A DNA stretch of 64,000 nucleotides, taken from the NCBI RefSeq assembly GCF_020099395.1, contig NZ_CP083590.1:2294001-2358000 (forward strand), read 5' to 3'. Source of the stretch: Streptomyces mobaraensis (lineage in GTDB: Bacteria > Actinomycetota > Actinomycetes > Streptomycetales > Streptomycetaceae). The position numbers and the translations under genes are program-made. Below are positions 30,338 to 38,696 of the stretch, in pieces. The notes below the pieces were generated by a model. That model was not told where the DNA came from. It made no database searches and worked only from the letters and a program-made list of their open reading frames with translations. Within the stretch, counting starts at the first letter, position 1. Every line of letters starts with the position of its first letter.

Positions 30338-32659
30338 GTGACCGCTCGACCGCCGTCCCACGAGCCCCCCAACGGGTTCGTCCCCGCCACCTTCCTGCCC
30401 GGCCGCCGACGCCCCGGCTCCCCGCCCGCGCCGGCCGGCGGGCGGGGGGTGCGGCCCGCACCACGCCCGGACGAGGCCGAGCGCGCACGGCTGCTGAGCG
30501 GCGCCCACCACGATCCGCACGCCCTGCTGGGCGCCCACCACGCCCCGGGCGGGGTGGCGTTCCGGGTGCTCCGCCCGTACGCCCGCGCGGTGACGGTGGT
30601 GGCCAAGGGGCTGCGGGCGGAGCTGCTGCCGGAGGGGGACGGCTTCTTCGGCGGGGTGCTGCCGCTGCGGGAGATCCCCGACTACCGGCTGCATGTGGCG
30701 TACGGACCGACCGAGTCGGGTGAGGCCGACGAGATCGAGATCGACGATCCGTACCGCTTCCTGCCCGCTCTCGGCGAGCTCGACCTGTACCTGATCGGCG
30801 AGGGGCGCCACGAGCAGCTGTGGCAGGCGCTCGGCGCGTGGCCGATGACGCACCAGGGGGTGACGGGCACCCGGTTCACGGTGTGGGCACCGAACGCCCT
30901 GGGGGTGCGGGTGGCGGGCGGCTTCAACCTGTGGGACGCCACGGCCCACCCGATGCGCTCGCTGGGGGCGACGGGCGTGTGGGAGGTGTTCGTCCCGGGC
31001 GTCGGCGAGGGCGAGCTGTACAAGTTCGACATCACCCGGCCCGACGGGACGCACACTCTGCGGGCCGACCCGATGGCGCGGCGCACGGAGGCGCCGCCCG
31101 CCACCGCGTCGGTCGTGCACGTCTCGCACCACGAGTGGGGCGACGACGCCTGGATGGCCCGGCGCGGCGACCGGCCGGCGCACGCGGCGCCGTTCTCCGT
31201 CTACGAGGTCCACCTGGCGTCCTGGCGGCCGGGGCTGGGCTACCGGGAACTGGCCGAGCAGCTGGCCGCGTACGTGACGGACCTGGGCTTCACACATGTG
31301 GAGTTCCTGCCGGTCGCGGAGCATCCGTACGGCGGCTCGTGGGGCTACCAGGTGACCGGCTTCTACGCGCCGACCGCCCGGCTGGGCACGCCGGACGAGT
31401 TCAAGTACCTGGTGGACAGGCTGCATCAGGCGGGCATCGGGGTTCTGGTGGACTGGGTGCCGGCGCACTTCCCGCGCGACGCGTGGGCGCTGGCGGAGTT
31501 CGACGGGCGCCCGCTGTACGAGCCGGCGGACCCGCTGCGGGCGGCCCATCCGGACTGGGGGACGCTGGAGTTCGACTACGGGCGCACGGAGGTGCGCAAC
31601 TTCCTGGTGGCGAACGCCGTCTTCTGGTGCGAGGAGTACCACGTCGACGGGCTGCGGGTGGACGCCGTCGCCTCGATGCTCTACCTCGACTACTCGCGCG
31701 AGCCCGGCCAGTGGACGCCCAACGAGCACGGCGGGCGGGAGAACCTGGACGCGGTGGCGTTCCTCCAGGAGATGAACGCCACCGTCTACCGGCGCTGCCC
31801 GGGGGTCGTCACGGTGGCCGAGGAGTCCACCGCCTGGGACGGCGTCACCCGGGCCACCCACCACGTGGGACCGGGCGGCTTCGGCGGGCTGGGCTTCGGG
31901 CTGAAGTGGAACATGGGGTGGATGCACGACTCGCTGGAGTACATGGCGAAGGAGCCGGTGCACCGCAAGTACCACCACGGCGAGCTGACCTTCGCGATGG
32001 TCTACGCGTACAGCGAGAACTACGTACTGCCGATCTCGCACGACGAGGTGGTGCACGGGAAGCGGTCCCTGGTGTCGAAGATGCCCGGCGACTGGTGGCA
32101 GCGGCGGGCCAACCACCGGGCGTTCCTGGGCTTCATGTGGTCCCATCCGGGCAAACAACTGCTGTTCATGGGCCAGGAGTTCGCCCAGGGGGCCGAGTGG
32201 TCGGAGACGCACGGGCCGGACTGGTGGCTGCTCGACTCCACGTACGCGGCCGGGGCCGACCACCGGGGCGTACGGGACCTCGTCCGCGACCTCAACGCCC
32301 GCTACCGGGCCACGCCCGCGCTGTGGGAGTACGACACGGTGCCGGACGGCTTCTCGTGGGTCGTCGGCGACGCGGCGGAGGACAACGTCCTCGCCTTCCT
32401 CCGCTTCGCCGCCGACGGCTCGCCGCTGCTGGCGGTGAGCAACTTCTCGCCCGTCGTCCGGCCCGGCTACCGGCTGGGGGTGCCGGCCGGGACGGCGGTC
32501 TGGGAGGAGTGCCTCAACACCGACGCGGCGCGGTACGGCGGCGGGGGCGTCGGCAACCCGGACCCCGTCAAGGCGCTTCCGGTGGGCCGGCACGGGCGGC
32601 CGGCGAGCATCGAACCGACACTGCCGCCGCTGGCCACGGTGTGGTTCCGGCCGGTGTGA
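30338..32659 (+). CDS. glgB: 1,4-alpha-glucan branching enzyme GlgB
   Basis: A 773-aa protein from GTG 30338 behind GGGAGGA. The ~45-residue N-tail is disordered. Two CBM48-type modules follow (HHDPHALLGAHHAPGGVAFRVLRPYA; GTRFTVWAPNALGVRVAGGFNLWD), then the GH13_9 barrel: YGGSWGYQVTGFYAPTARLG, IGVLVDWVPAHFP, HVDGLRVDAVASMLYLDYSR (nucleophile Asp), VTVAEESTAWDGV (acid Glu) and LPISHDEVVHGKRSLVSKM (Asp). It transfers segments to alpha-1,6 positions of the GlgE-made chain. It is the last gene of the glgE-treS-mak-glgB block and is convergent with the sigma operon, with a 9-bp gap. Confidence 0.97.
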   Translation: MTARPPSHEPPNGFVPATFLPGRRRPGSPPAPAGGRGVRPAPRPDEAERARLLSGAHHDPHALLGAHHAPGGVAFRVLRPYARAVTVVAKGLRAELLPEGDGFFGGVLPLREIPDYRLHVAYGPTESGEADEIEIDDPYRFLPALGELDLYLIGEGRHEQLWQALGAWPMTHQGVTGTRFTVWAPNALGVRVAGGFNLWDATAHPMRSLGATGVWEVFVPGVGEGELYKFDITRPDGTHTLRADPMARRTEAPPATASVVHVSHHEWGDDAWMARRGDRPAHAAPFSVYEVHLASWRPGLGYRELAEQLAAYVTDLGFTHVEFLPVAEHPYGGSWGYQVTGFYAPTARLGTPDEFKYLVDRLHQAGIGVLVDWVPAHFPRDAWALAEFDGRPLYEPADPLRAAHPDWGTLEFDYGRTEVRNFLVANAVFWCEEYHVDGLRVDAVASMLYLDYSREPGQWTPNEHGGRENLDAVAFLQEMNATVYRRCPGVVTVAEESTAWDGVTRATHHVGPGGFGGLGFGLKWNMGWMHDSLEYMAKEPVHRKYHHGELTFAMVYAYSENYVLPISHDEVVHGKRSLVSKMPGDWWQRRANHRAFLGFMWSHPGKQLLFMGQEFAQGAEWSETHGPDWWLLDSTYAAGADHRGVRDLVRDLNARYRATPALWEYDTVPDGFSWVVGDAAEDNVLAFLRFAADGSPLLAVSNFSPVVRPGYRLGVPAGTAVWEECLNTDAARYGGGGVGNPDPVKALPVGRHGRPASIEPTLPPLATVWFRPV

Positions 32660-32668
32660 CGCCGTCTC

Positions 32669-33481
32669 CTACGGAGCCGCCGCCGTGAGCGTGCGCAGGT
32701 CCTGGACGAGGGGGGGCTCGGGGAGCGGGATCGCGCCGAGGTCCGGGTCGTGGTGCTCGCTGAAGTGCACGGCGGCCGGCCCGGGGAGGCGGCGCGCGGC
32801 CGCGGAGGCGGCGGCCCGGTCGCCCCAGACCCGGTCCGGGACGAAGCCGTGCCGGACGAGCTCCCCGCACCAGAAGGCCGCGTCGTGGTACTCGCCGCGG
32901 CAGGAGTGGTCCAGGAACAGGCAATACTCCGCTGTGCCGTCGCCCGCGCCGGCCGCGAACTGCCACCAGAAGCGGGCGCCGTCGCCGTGGTCGGCCAGGT
33001 GCAGCAGACAGGCGAAGACCCGGGCGCCGGTGCGGCCCGCGCACCGGTCGCGGATGAAGCGGTCGAGGTCGCGGGGGGCGTCGGGGGCACGCAGCACGGC
33101 CAGGCTCATGTCCGTCAGGTCCCAGCGGGCGCGGTCGGCGTCGGGGGTGGCCGGGGCGCCGGGGATGCCGATGGCGCCTGGGGTGCCCGGGGCGCCGGGG
33201 GCGGGGTCTCCGGGTGTCGGGTCCCCGGGGGTTGCGTCTCCGAATGTTGCGCCTCCGGGTGTTGCGTCACCGGGTGTCGGGTCCGTCCAGGCCGGGGACC
33301 AGGCGACGGAGACGGCCGGCGCGGTCCGGCGAGCGCGGGCGGACACGCGGGCGGACAGCCGGGCCCGCAGGCGCGCCTCGGCCGCCGTCACGTCGTAGTC
33401 GGCGTAGCGGTCCGGGGTACGGGCCAGGGACAGGAGTCGTTCGACTCTGCCCCGGGCCGCGGGCGCGAGGTCGTCGGTCAT
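32669..33481 (-). CDS. Hypothetical protein coupled to the ECF sigma gene
   Basis: A 270-aa protein whose ATG overlaps the sigma-factor stop (ATGA), so it is co-translated with it. The N-terminal ~60 residues are Arg-rich and helical (ARGRVERLLSLARTPDRYADYDVT). Residues ~70-120 are a low-complexity (G/A)DxTPG repeat from a 15-bp unit. The C-terminal ~150 residues look globular (VFACLLHLADHGDGARFWWQF; HDAAFWCGELVRHGFVPDRVWG). It lacks a TM segment and a ZAS/HxxxCxxC motif, so it does not look like a classical anti-sigma factor. Function unknown; its position suggests a modulator or target of the sigma factor. Confidence 0.8.
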   Translation of the reverse strand: MTDDLAPAARGRVERLLSLARTPDRYADYDVTAAEARLRARLSARVSARARRTAPAVSVAWSPAWTDPTPGDATPGGATFGDATPGDPTPGDPAPGAPGTPGAIGIPGAPATPDADRARWDLTDMSLAVLRAPDAPRDLDRFIRDRCAGRTGARVFACLLHLADHGDGARFWWQFAAGAGDGTAEYCLFLDHSCRGEYHDAAFWCGELVRHGFVPDRVWGDRAAASAAARRLPGPAAVHFSEHHDPDLGAIPLPEPPLVQDLRTLTAAAP

Positions 33482-34137
33482 GGGGTCTCCTCCCGCCGTG
33501 CGGTGTCGGCCGTGGCCTCCGGGACACCGGGGGCGCCCGGGATCCCTTCGCCGCGCGGTGCTCCGGTGACGCCCGTCCGCAGCACCCGGGCCAGGCGCCG
33601 GCAGGCCTGGCTGACGTGGGAGCGCACCGTGGCCTCCTCGATGCCCAGCAGTTCCGCCGCTTCGGAGGTGGTGTAGCCGATGCGGTACCGGAGCACAACG
33701 GCGTCCCGCTGGCGCTCACTCAGACTGCCGATGGCGGCGTTCAACTGTATGAAATCGGCGAGGAGTTCGTAGGGGTCCTCGGCCTGGTCGCGGAGGGCCG
33801 CCTCGAAGGCGGCGGTGTCCATGGGCTCGGGGCGGCGCCTGCGGCGGCGCCACTGGTCGCAGATGCGGTGCTTGAGGATCGTCCAGGCGTACTGCTCCAG
33901 GTGGGCCATCCGCAGCATGCGGGGCCAGCTGTGCATGACGGCCTCGAAGGCGAGGTCCACCGCCTCCTCCGCGTCGGCGTCGGATCCCAGCCGGGCGTAG
34001 GCGAAGCGCATGTAGTCCCGTCTGCGGGCGAGGTGGAAGGCCCAGAAGGAGAGCCGGTCGCTGTCCGACCACCGCGCCATCGGGCCGTCACCGTCGCCGC
34101 CCCCGCTCCCGTCCCCGTCGGACGCCCCCTCAGCCAC
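33478..34137 (-). CDS. ECF-type RNA polymerase sigma factor
   Basis: 219 aa from GTG 34137, which overlaps the upstream stop (GTGGCTGA). An internal ATG at 34080 would give 200 aa. Sigma region 2: RDYMRFAYARLGSDADAEEAVDLAFEAVMHSWPRM, then HLEQYAWTILKHRICDQWRRRRRRP. Region 4: IGSLSERQRDAVVLRYRIGYTTSEAAELLGIEEATVRSHVSQACRRLARVL, a clear HTH. It lacks region 3. The Gly/Pro-rich C-tail (PRGEGIPGAPGVPEATA) is a repeat extension. The promoter class recognised is unknown. It is the middle gene of a coupled trio. Confidence 0.92.
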   Translation of the reverse strand: MAEGASDGDGSGGGDGDGPMARWSDSDRLSFWAFHLARRRDYMRFAYARLGSDADAEEAVDLAFEAVMHSWPRMLRMAHLEQYAWTILKHRICDQWRRRRRRPEPMDTAAFEAALRDQAEDPYELLADFIQLNAAIGSLSERQRDAVVLRYRIGYTTSEAAELLGIEEATVRSHVSQACRRLARVLRTGVTGAPRGEGIPGAPGVPEATADTARREETP

Positions 34138-34321
34138 AGCGGCCCCCGTGCTTGCACGAGGGCTTCGCCGGGCCCGAGTGGCGGGGGCCGCCGGCCAGGC
34201 CGGAGATGCCGATCCGGACGCCGGCGGCGAGCATCCGGCGCAGCAGCCGGAACACGTCCGGCCCGAACACCCGCAGGGCCAGCCCGACTTCGATCCATCG
34301 CGCCGCGTTCTCTTGGTGCAC
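34130..34321 (-). CDS. Small basic hypothetical protein leading the sigma operon
   Basis: 63 aa from GTG 34321, with GGGAG seven bases upstream. It reads VHQENAARWIEVGLALRVFG then PDVFRLLRRMLAAGVRIG, an amphipathic helical core, ending in a Cys-containing basic tail SCKHGGRCG. Its stop overlaps the sigma start by eight bases, giving translational coupling and the main support that it is real. It could regulate the sigma factor or be a leader ORF. I do not recognise a family. Confidence 0.6.
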   Translation of the reverse strand: MHQENAARWIEVGLALRVFGPDVFRLLRRMLAAGVRIGISGLAGGPRHSGPAKPSCKHGGRCG

Positions 34322-34785
34322 CTGCTTCTCCCGTACTGCGTATCGGTGTGGTGTGGAGTGGAGTGGTTTGGAGGGGAAGGGGGGAGGGGACGCCGGGCAT
34401 CCCCCGTGCGGCGCCGGAGACGCGTGGTCTCCATGGGTACAAGCGCCGTTCGAGGCCCGAACGTGCAGGCCCCGGATACGGGGAAGCGCCGAACGCGCCG
34501 GACCGGCCACTCCTCGCCTCGTTCACCAGTGCGAAACATCTCGGGGTTTTCCCTGATCGAACCCGGAGTCGACCCCACCACCCGGTGCGCCGGAAGCATG
34601 ACGCGTGCTTCAGTATGAGATCCATCAACTCTCCCGGCGGACCAGCCTCCAGAGCGAGGTTCGTCCAACGGAATCCGTTGGTCCACTGGTCCGGGCGTCC
34701 GGCCGGACAAGCATGGACAAGATCCACTGCCACCTGTTGTCATCGATTGCCATGCATTGCCATCGCGAACACAAGGAGAGGGACG
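34322..34785. other. 464-bp divergent promoter region, sigma operon / HTH-solenoid gene
   Basis: No gene is seen. The region contains runs of GGAG/GTGG near 34350-34390, AT-richer DNA from about 34600 to 34780, and the palindrome at 34665-34681. GTCC/TGGTCC half-motifs recur beside it. Confidence 0.5.
34665..34681. promoter_or_regulatory. 17-bp palindrome CCAACGGAATCCGTTGG
   Basis: Exact 8-bp arms flank one central base. It lies 105 bp before the TTG start of the HTH-solenoid gene, in the shared upstream region of two regulator genes. An operator is likely; it may bind the product of either gene. Confidence 0.5.
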
Positions 34786-36534
34786 TTGAGTGAGGGAAGG
34801 AGGCGGACACGACCCTGGGGACCGCTGCGCGGCCCTTCCGACCCGGCCCGGGAGCTGGCCGACCTGCAGCGCGCCTGGCTGGACAAGGCGGGGCTGCGCG
34901 TCAGGGACCTGGCGGGCGCCCTGCAGCCCGAGCACTTCACGGACGGGCGGGTGCCCGCCCGCTCCACGGTCTCGGACCGGCTTGCCGGCGCGAATCCGCG
35001 ATGGGACTTCGTGGAGGCCGTCGCCGACGTCTGCTCCCGGGACGACCCGGAGCGCTCCCGACTGCTCGACGAGGCGCGTCCCGTGTGGGAGCGCGTCCGG
35101 GCGGCCCCACCGCGGCACAGTGACCGGGCCGGACAACCCGACGGCCGGGCCGGACAACGCGGCCGCCGGACCGGACAACCCGGCCGGTCCGGCGGGAGCC
35201 CGGACGACGCCTCCCGCGCAGCCGTCGACGGGCCGGACGGCGAGGCGCTGCGCGCCGCGCTGAACCGGGCCGCCGAGGCGGAGCGCGCGCGGGACGGAGC
35301 CCACCAGCTGTCCGTCCTACTCCTCACGACGGTCGGCAGGCTGGAGAGGGACCTGGACGAGCTGCGCGCCCGAGGCCGGGCCGAGGGAGCGCGTACGGAA
35401 CAACTGCGCAGAGCCCACCGGCGTCTCCAGCGGAGCGAGGCCCGACGGACGCTGCTGACTCAGGAGTTGCGGCGCGTCCGGGCCGAACGGGACGCGTTGC
35501 GCGGCGCTTCCGTGTCCTGTCCGGACGGCCGGACAACCGGGAGCTGGACCCGGACAACCGGGGATCCGGCCCGGACGACCGGGGATCCGGCCCGGACGAC
35601 CGAGGGTCCGGTCCGGACAATCGAGGACCCGGCCCGGACAGCGCCACCGGTCAACCGGCCGGACAAGCCCTTGGACGAGCACCAGGACCAGCGCCCGGAC
35701 CAGGGCTCGGACCAGCACCCAGACCAGCGCCCGGACCAGACCCTCGACGACCGCGGCGGCGCCCGGACGGCTCCGCCGCCGGACAACTCCCCACTGGCCG
35801 CGGTCCACGCCCTGTCCGACGCCCGCGCGCGCGGCCAGGACTCCGCGGCCCGGCACCTGACCGCCGCCGTGGGCCGGGACGGCAACCCCGGCTTCGTCCA
35901 GCGCGTGGTGGCCCTGCTGTACGCCGACGAGCAGCCGGCGGACGCCGAGCGCGTCCTCACGGCCGTGGCCCGGACCCGTCCCCCCGTCCGCGTCCCCGCC
36001 GTCCTCACGGCCCTGCTCCGCGCCGGACGGCCGCAGGACGCCTCGTACGTCCATGTCGCGCTCGCCCGCGCCGAGTCGGCCGGTCGGGTCCTGGAGGTGG
36101 TGGCCGCGCTCCGGGAGGCGGGCCTGCACTCGGACGTCTACCGGGTCCTCATGGCCGCCGGCCGGCTCCGCGCCCTCGGCGACGTACCGCCGCTGATCCG
36201 CTCGCTGGAATCCGCCGGCCGGCCCGAGGACGCCCGCTGGCTCCTCGGCTTCGCCGCCCGCGAACGCCCTCGCACCGAGGCCCGCGCCCTCGCGGAGATC
36301 CTTCGCCTGGCCGGCGCCCCCGCCGCCGCCGATCACCTCCTGGCCGAACTCCGCCCCACGATCCCCCCGCAGCCCCGCACCCCCGTCGAGGAGCCTCCCC
36401 CGCTCCCCGTCCCCACCCGCGGCCTGGCCACCGTCATCCGCATCGACCCGTCCCCCGGCCCCCGCGCCCCGGTCCTGGGACGCCGGCTCACGAACGGGCC
36501 GTATGTGGAAGGCGTACTGCCGCCGAGGGGGTGA
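34786..36534 (+). CDS. Large repeat-rich protein: HTH-like N-terminus, coiled coil, helical solenoid
   Basis: 582 aa from TTG 34786, supported by AAGGAG eight bases upstream; no ATG or GTG start fits as well. Residues ~15-90 resemble the XRE-like helix bundle of streptomycete signalling proteins (LADLQRAWLDKAGLRVRDLAG; STVSDRLAGANPRWDFVEAV). Residues ~165-245 are Arg/Glu/Ala-rich coiled coil (GRLERDLDELRARGRAEGAR). Residues ~250-325 are low-complexity 7-aa repeats (TGDPART) and DQRPDQ units. Residues ~340-530 are repeated ~33-residue helical hairpins, PPR/TPR-like (VPAVLTALLRAGRPQDASYV; LEVVAALREAGLHSDVYRVL). It is probably a regulatory scaffold; function unknown. Confidence 0.8.
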   Translation: MSEGRRRTRPWGPLRGPSDPARELADLQRAWLDKAGLRVRDLAGALQPEHFTDGRVPARSTVSDRLAGANPRWDFVEAVADVCSRDDPERSRLLDEARPVWERVRAAPPRHSDRAGQPDGRAGQRGRRTGQPGRSGGSPDDASRAAVDGPDGEALRAALNRAAEAERARDGAHQLSVLLLTTVGRLERDLDELRARGRAEGARTEQLRRAHRRLQRSEARRTLLTQELRRVRAERDALRGASVSCPDGRTTGSWTRTTGDPARTTGDPARTTEGPVRTIEDPARTAPPVNRPDKPLDEHQDQRPDQGSDQHPDQRPDQTLDDRGGARTAPPPDNSPLAAVHALSDARARGQDSAARHLTAAVGRDGNPGFVQRVVALLYADEQPADAERVLTAVARTRPPVRVPAVLTALLRAGRPQDASYVHVALARAESAGRVLEVVAALREAGLHSDVYRVLMAAGRLRALGDVPPLIRSLESAGRPEDARWLLGFAARERPRTEARALAEILRLAGAPAAADHLLAELRPTIPPQPRTPVEEPPPLPVPTRGLATVIRIDPSPGPRAPVLGRRLTNGPYVEGVLPPRG

Positions 36535-36573
36535 GGGCGGGCGGCCCCACAAGGCGCCCGTACCGGAACCGCG

Positions 36574-37215
36574 TCAGTCGCGGTTGCCCGGCTGGGAGTC
36601 GCGGGGGTCCAGCTGGGAGTCGCGGGCGTCCAGCTGGGAGTCGCGGGCGTCCTGGCGGGCGCGGAAGGCCGCGGCCTTGGCGCGGTTCTGGCAGGCGGTG
36701 GAGCAGAACCGGCGGGCGGCGTTGCGGGAGAGGTCGACGTAGACGCGGTCACAGCGGTCGGCACCGCAGACGCCCAGCCGTCCGGCGAGGCCGCCGCCCA
36801 CCGCCAGGGCGAGCGCGGTGGCACAGGCGGCGCTGGACCCCGCCGCGAAGGAGTCGTCGGGGCCGTGGAAGTGCAGCTGCCAGGGTTCGCCCGCGCCCCG
36901 GTCCAGCCGCGGCCGGGCGCCGGTGTCGCGCAGCAGGTCGTTCACGGCCGCCGCGGCGGCGTCCAACCGCCCGTCCTGCATGGCCTGGAAGACGTCCCGC
37001 ATGCGCAGGGCCGCTCCGGCCAGGTACGCGGCCTGCTCGTCGTCGATGTCGCGCGGCAGCGAGGAGGCGGTGCGGGGTATCGCGGCATCGACCGCGGTCC
37101 GGAGCCCGGTTCCGCGGGGCGCGGTGTAGGGGCGGCCGCGCGCGGTTCCGTCGGTCAACGTGTTCACGAGCGCTACGGCTTGGTCCAGCAGCATCGCGAC
37201 GTGACTGTCGAACAT
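36574..37215 (-). CDS. CGNR zinc-finger regulator (ABATE domain)
   Basis: 213 aa from ATG 37215 (MFDSHVAMLLDQAVALVNTLT). Alternative GTG starts at 37218 and 37230 sit closer to the AAGGAG. The N-terminal ABATE-type domain (~1-150) is followed by a CGNR finger: GVCGADRCDRVYVDLSRNAARRFCSTACQNRAKA, with four Cys and the SRNxxRRFCSxxCxNR signature. It is a presumed stress-type transcription regulator. The C-tail is a tandem 7-aa repeat (DARDSQL) from a 21-bp unit. It is divergent from the MFS gene with 88 bp between, a classic regulator/exporter arrangement. Confidence 0.92.
   Translation of the reverse strand: MFDSHVAMLLDQAVALVNTLTDGTARGRPYTAPRGTGLRTAVDAAIPRTASSLPRDIDDEQAAYLAGAALRMRDVFQAMQDGRLDAAAAAVNDLLRDTGARPRLDRGAGEPWQLHFHGPDDSFAAGSSAACATALALAVGGGLAGRLGVCGADRCDRVYVDLSRNAARRFCSTACQNRAKAAAFRARQDARDSQLDARDSQLDPRDSQPGNRD
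36592..36654. repeat. 21-bp tandem repeat, three copies, in the CGNR gene 3' end
   Basis: Three 21-bp units (starting CTGGGAGTCGCGGG) differ at only a few bases and code DARDSQL/DPRDSQP at the C-terminus. The repeat keeps the frame, so copy-number change would only lengthen the tail. Confidence 0.85.
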
Positions 37216-37303
37216 CACTTGACCAGTCACTCCTTCCGGGGCTAGCGTCCGTAACCGACGTTACTCGATTCACCAGTTACGCGGGAACGGCGGGGGGACG
37301 GGA
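37216..37303. promoter_or_regulatory. Divergent CGNR/MFS promoter with GTrAC repeats
   Basis: GTAAC-CGAC-GTTAC (37251-37264) is a small dyad. GACCAGTCAC (37221-37230) and CACCAGTTAC (37271-37280) are near-identical direct repeats flanking it. This is a plausible operator array for the CGNR protein. Confidence 0.45.
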
Positions 37304-38521
37304 ATGGGTACGGAGGCAGGAGCGGCGACGACAGCGAGGCTGCCGCGCATCGTTTGGCTGCTGGTGGCGGCCCGGGCGATCAACCGGCTCGGCGCCTTCT
37401 CCCTCCCCTTCCTGACCGTCCTGATCAGCACCGACTTCGGCGCGAGCGCCACGACGGCGGGGCTGCTCTCCGCCGTCTTCGGGCTCGCGACGATCCCGTC
37501 GCGCCTGGCCGGCGGCCGCCTGGCGACGCGCCTCGGGCGGCGCCGCACGATCGTGCTCGGCCTCACCGGCTGCGCGCTCGCGCAACTGGGCATCGCGGCC
37601 GCCGGCTCCCTGACCTCGGTGGCGGCCTTCGCGGTCCTCCTCGGCCTGGCCTTCGAGCTCTACGAACCGCCGAGCCAGGCGATGATCGCCGACGCGGTCG
37701 GCCCGGCCGACCGGGTGCGCGCCTACAGCCTGCTCAACGCCGCGCTCGCGGCGGGCGGTACGGGCGCCGGCCTGATCGCCGCCGCCCTGGGCCGGTGGGA
37801 CCTGCGCTGGCTGTTCGTCGCCGACGCGCTCACCTGCCTGGCCTGCGCGCTGACGCTCCGCTTCGCGCTGCCCGCCGATCACCCCGGCCGGCGGACCACC
37901 GAGCGCGGCGGACGTCCCGAGCCCGTCCACCCGTGGCGGGACCGCGCGCTGTGGGCCCTGTTCGTCTCCGGCACCGTCTTCGCCCTCGTCTCCATGGAGA
38001 TCACGATGGCGCTGCCGCTGACCCTCACCCACCGCGGCCTGCAACCGTCCGACGCGGGGCTGCTGTTCAGCGCCTCGGCCGTGACCGTCGTCGCGTCCCA
38101 GCCCGCCCTGCGCCTGCGCCGCCTCGCCACGCTCCCCGACTCCGCTGCCCTCGCCCTCGGCCACACCCTGATGGCGGCCGGCCTGGCGGGCTACGCGCCG
38201 GCGTACGGCCTGCCCGCGTTCCTCGCGGCCACGGCCCTGTGGAGCCTGGGCGACGTGCTCGTCCTGGGCCGGATCCTCGGCGTCGTGGCGGACCTGGCAC
38301 CGCCCGGCGGCGCCGACCGCTACCTGGCGGCGTACGGCGTCAGTTGGGGCGTCGCCACGGTCGCCGCCCCGGTCACCGCCACGCAGATCCTGGAACACGC
38401 CGGCGTCACGGCCCTGTGGACCGGCACCGCGGCCGTCTGCCTCGCCCTGGCGGCCGGCCAACTCCTCGTGGTCGGCCCGTTGGTCGGCACCGCGGGACGG
38501 GCCGACGCCGTACCCGCGTAA
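37304..38521 (+). CDS. MFS transporter (12-TM, drug-efflux type)
   Basis: A 405-aa integral membrane protein with about 12 hydrophobic helices (LTSVAAFAVLLGLAFELYEPP and others). The MFS motif A loop is seen between TM2 and TM3 (GGRLATRLGRRRTIVLGL), and the membrane-embedded RAINRLGAFSLPFLTVLI near the start is typical of YdhP/MdtG-like permeases. ATG 37304 follows a G-rich site. It is divergent from the CGNR regulator, which probably controls it. The substrate is unknown; export of a small toxic compound is the usual role. Confidence 0.9.
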   Translation: MGTEAGAATTARLPRIVWLLVAARAINRLGAFSLPFLTVLISTDFGASATTAGLLSAVFGLATIPSRLAGGRLATRLGRRRTIVLGLTGCALAQLGIAAAGSLTSVAAFAVLLGLAFELYEPPSQAMIADAVGPADRVRAYSLLNAALAAGGTGAGLIAAALGRWDLRWLFVADALTCLACALTLRFALPADHPGRRTTERGGRPEPVHPWRDRALWALFVSGTVFALVSMEITMALPLTLTHRGLQPSDAGLLFSASAVTVVASQPALRLRRLATLPDSAALALGHTLMAAGLAGYAPAYGLPAFLAATALWSLGDVLVLGRILGVVADLAPPGGADRYLAAYGVSWGVATVAAPVTATQILEHAGVTALWTGTAAVCLALAAGQLLVVGPLVGTAGRADAVPA

Positions 38522-38696
38522 CGCGGCACCACGAACGGACGACGCGGTCCGCCGCGCCGGATCGCCCTCGGGTAGCACCGGACTTCATCCGCGCGACGGA
38601 GCGGAAAGGGCCCCACGGCGGAGGCTTCCGACCACACCCCCCGGCCATGATCACAGTGTTCGCCAGCCACTGACGCCCCCCGAACCGGAGCACCCG

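Noticed and set aside
28949..32593. A 1,214-codon open frame antisense to mak and glgB
   Set aside because: It mirrors two clear GH13/kinase genes with full motifs on the plus strand. Long antisense frames are normal at this GC.
34790..35263. GTG-started frame (157 codons) over the HTH-solenoid gene
   Set aside because: It is in another frame with Arg/Pro/Ser/Thr-rich composition. The TTG frame has better codon bias, domain content and ribosome site spacing.
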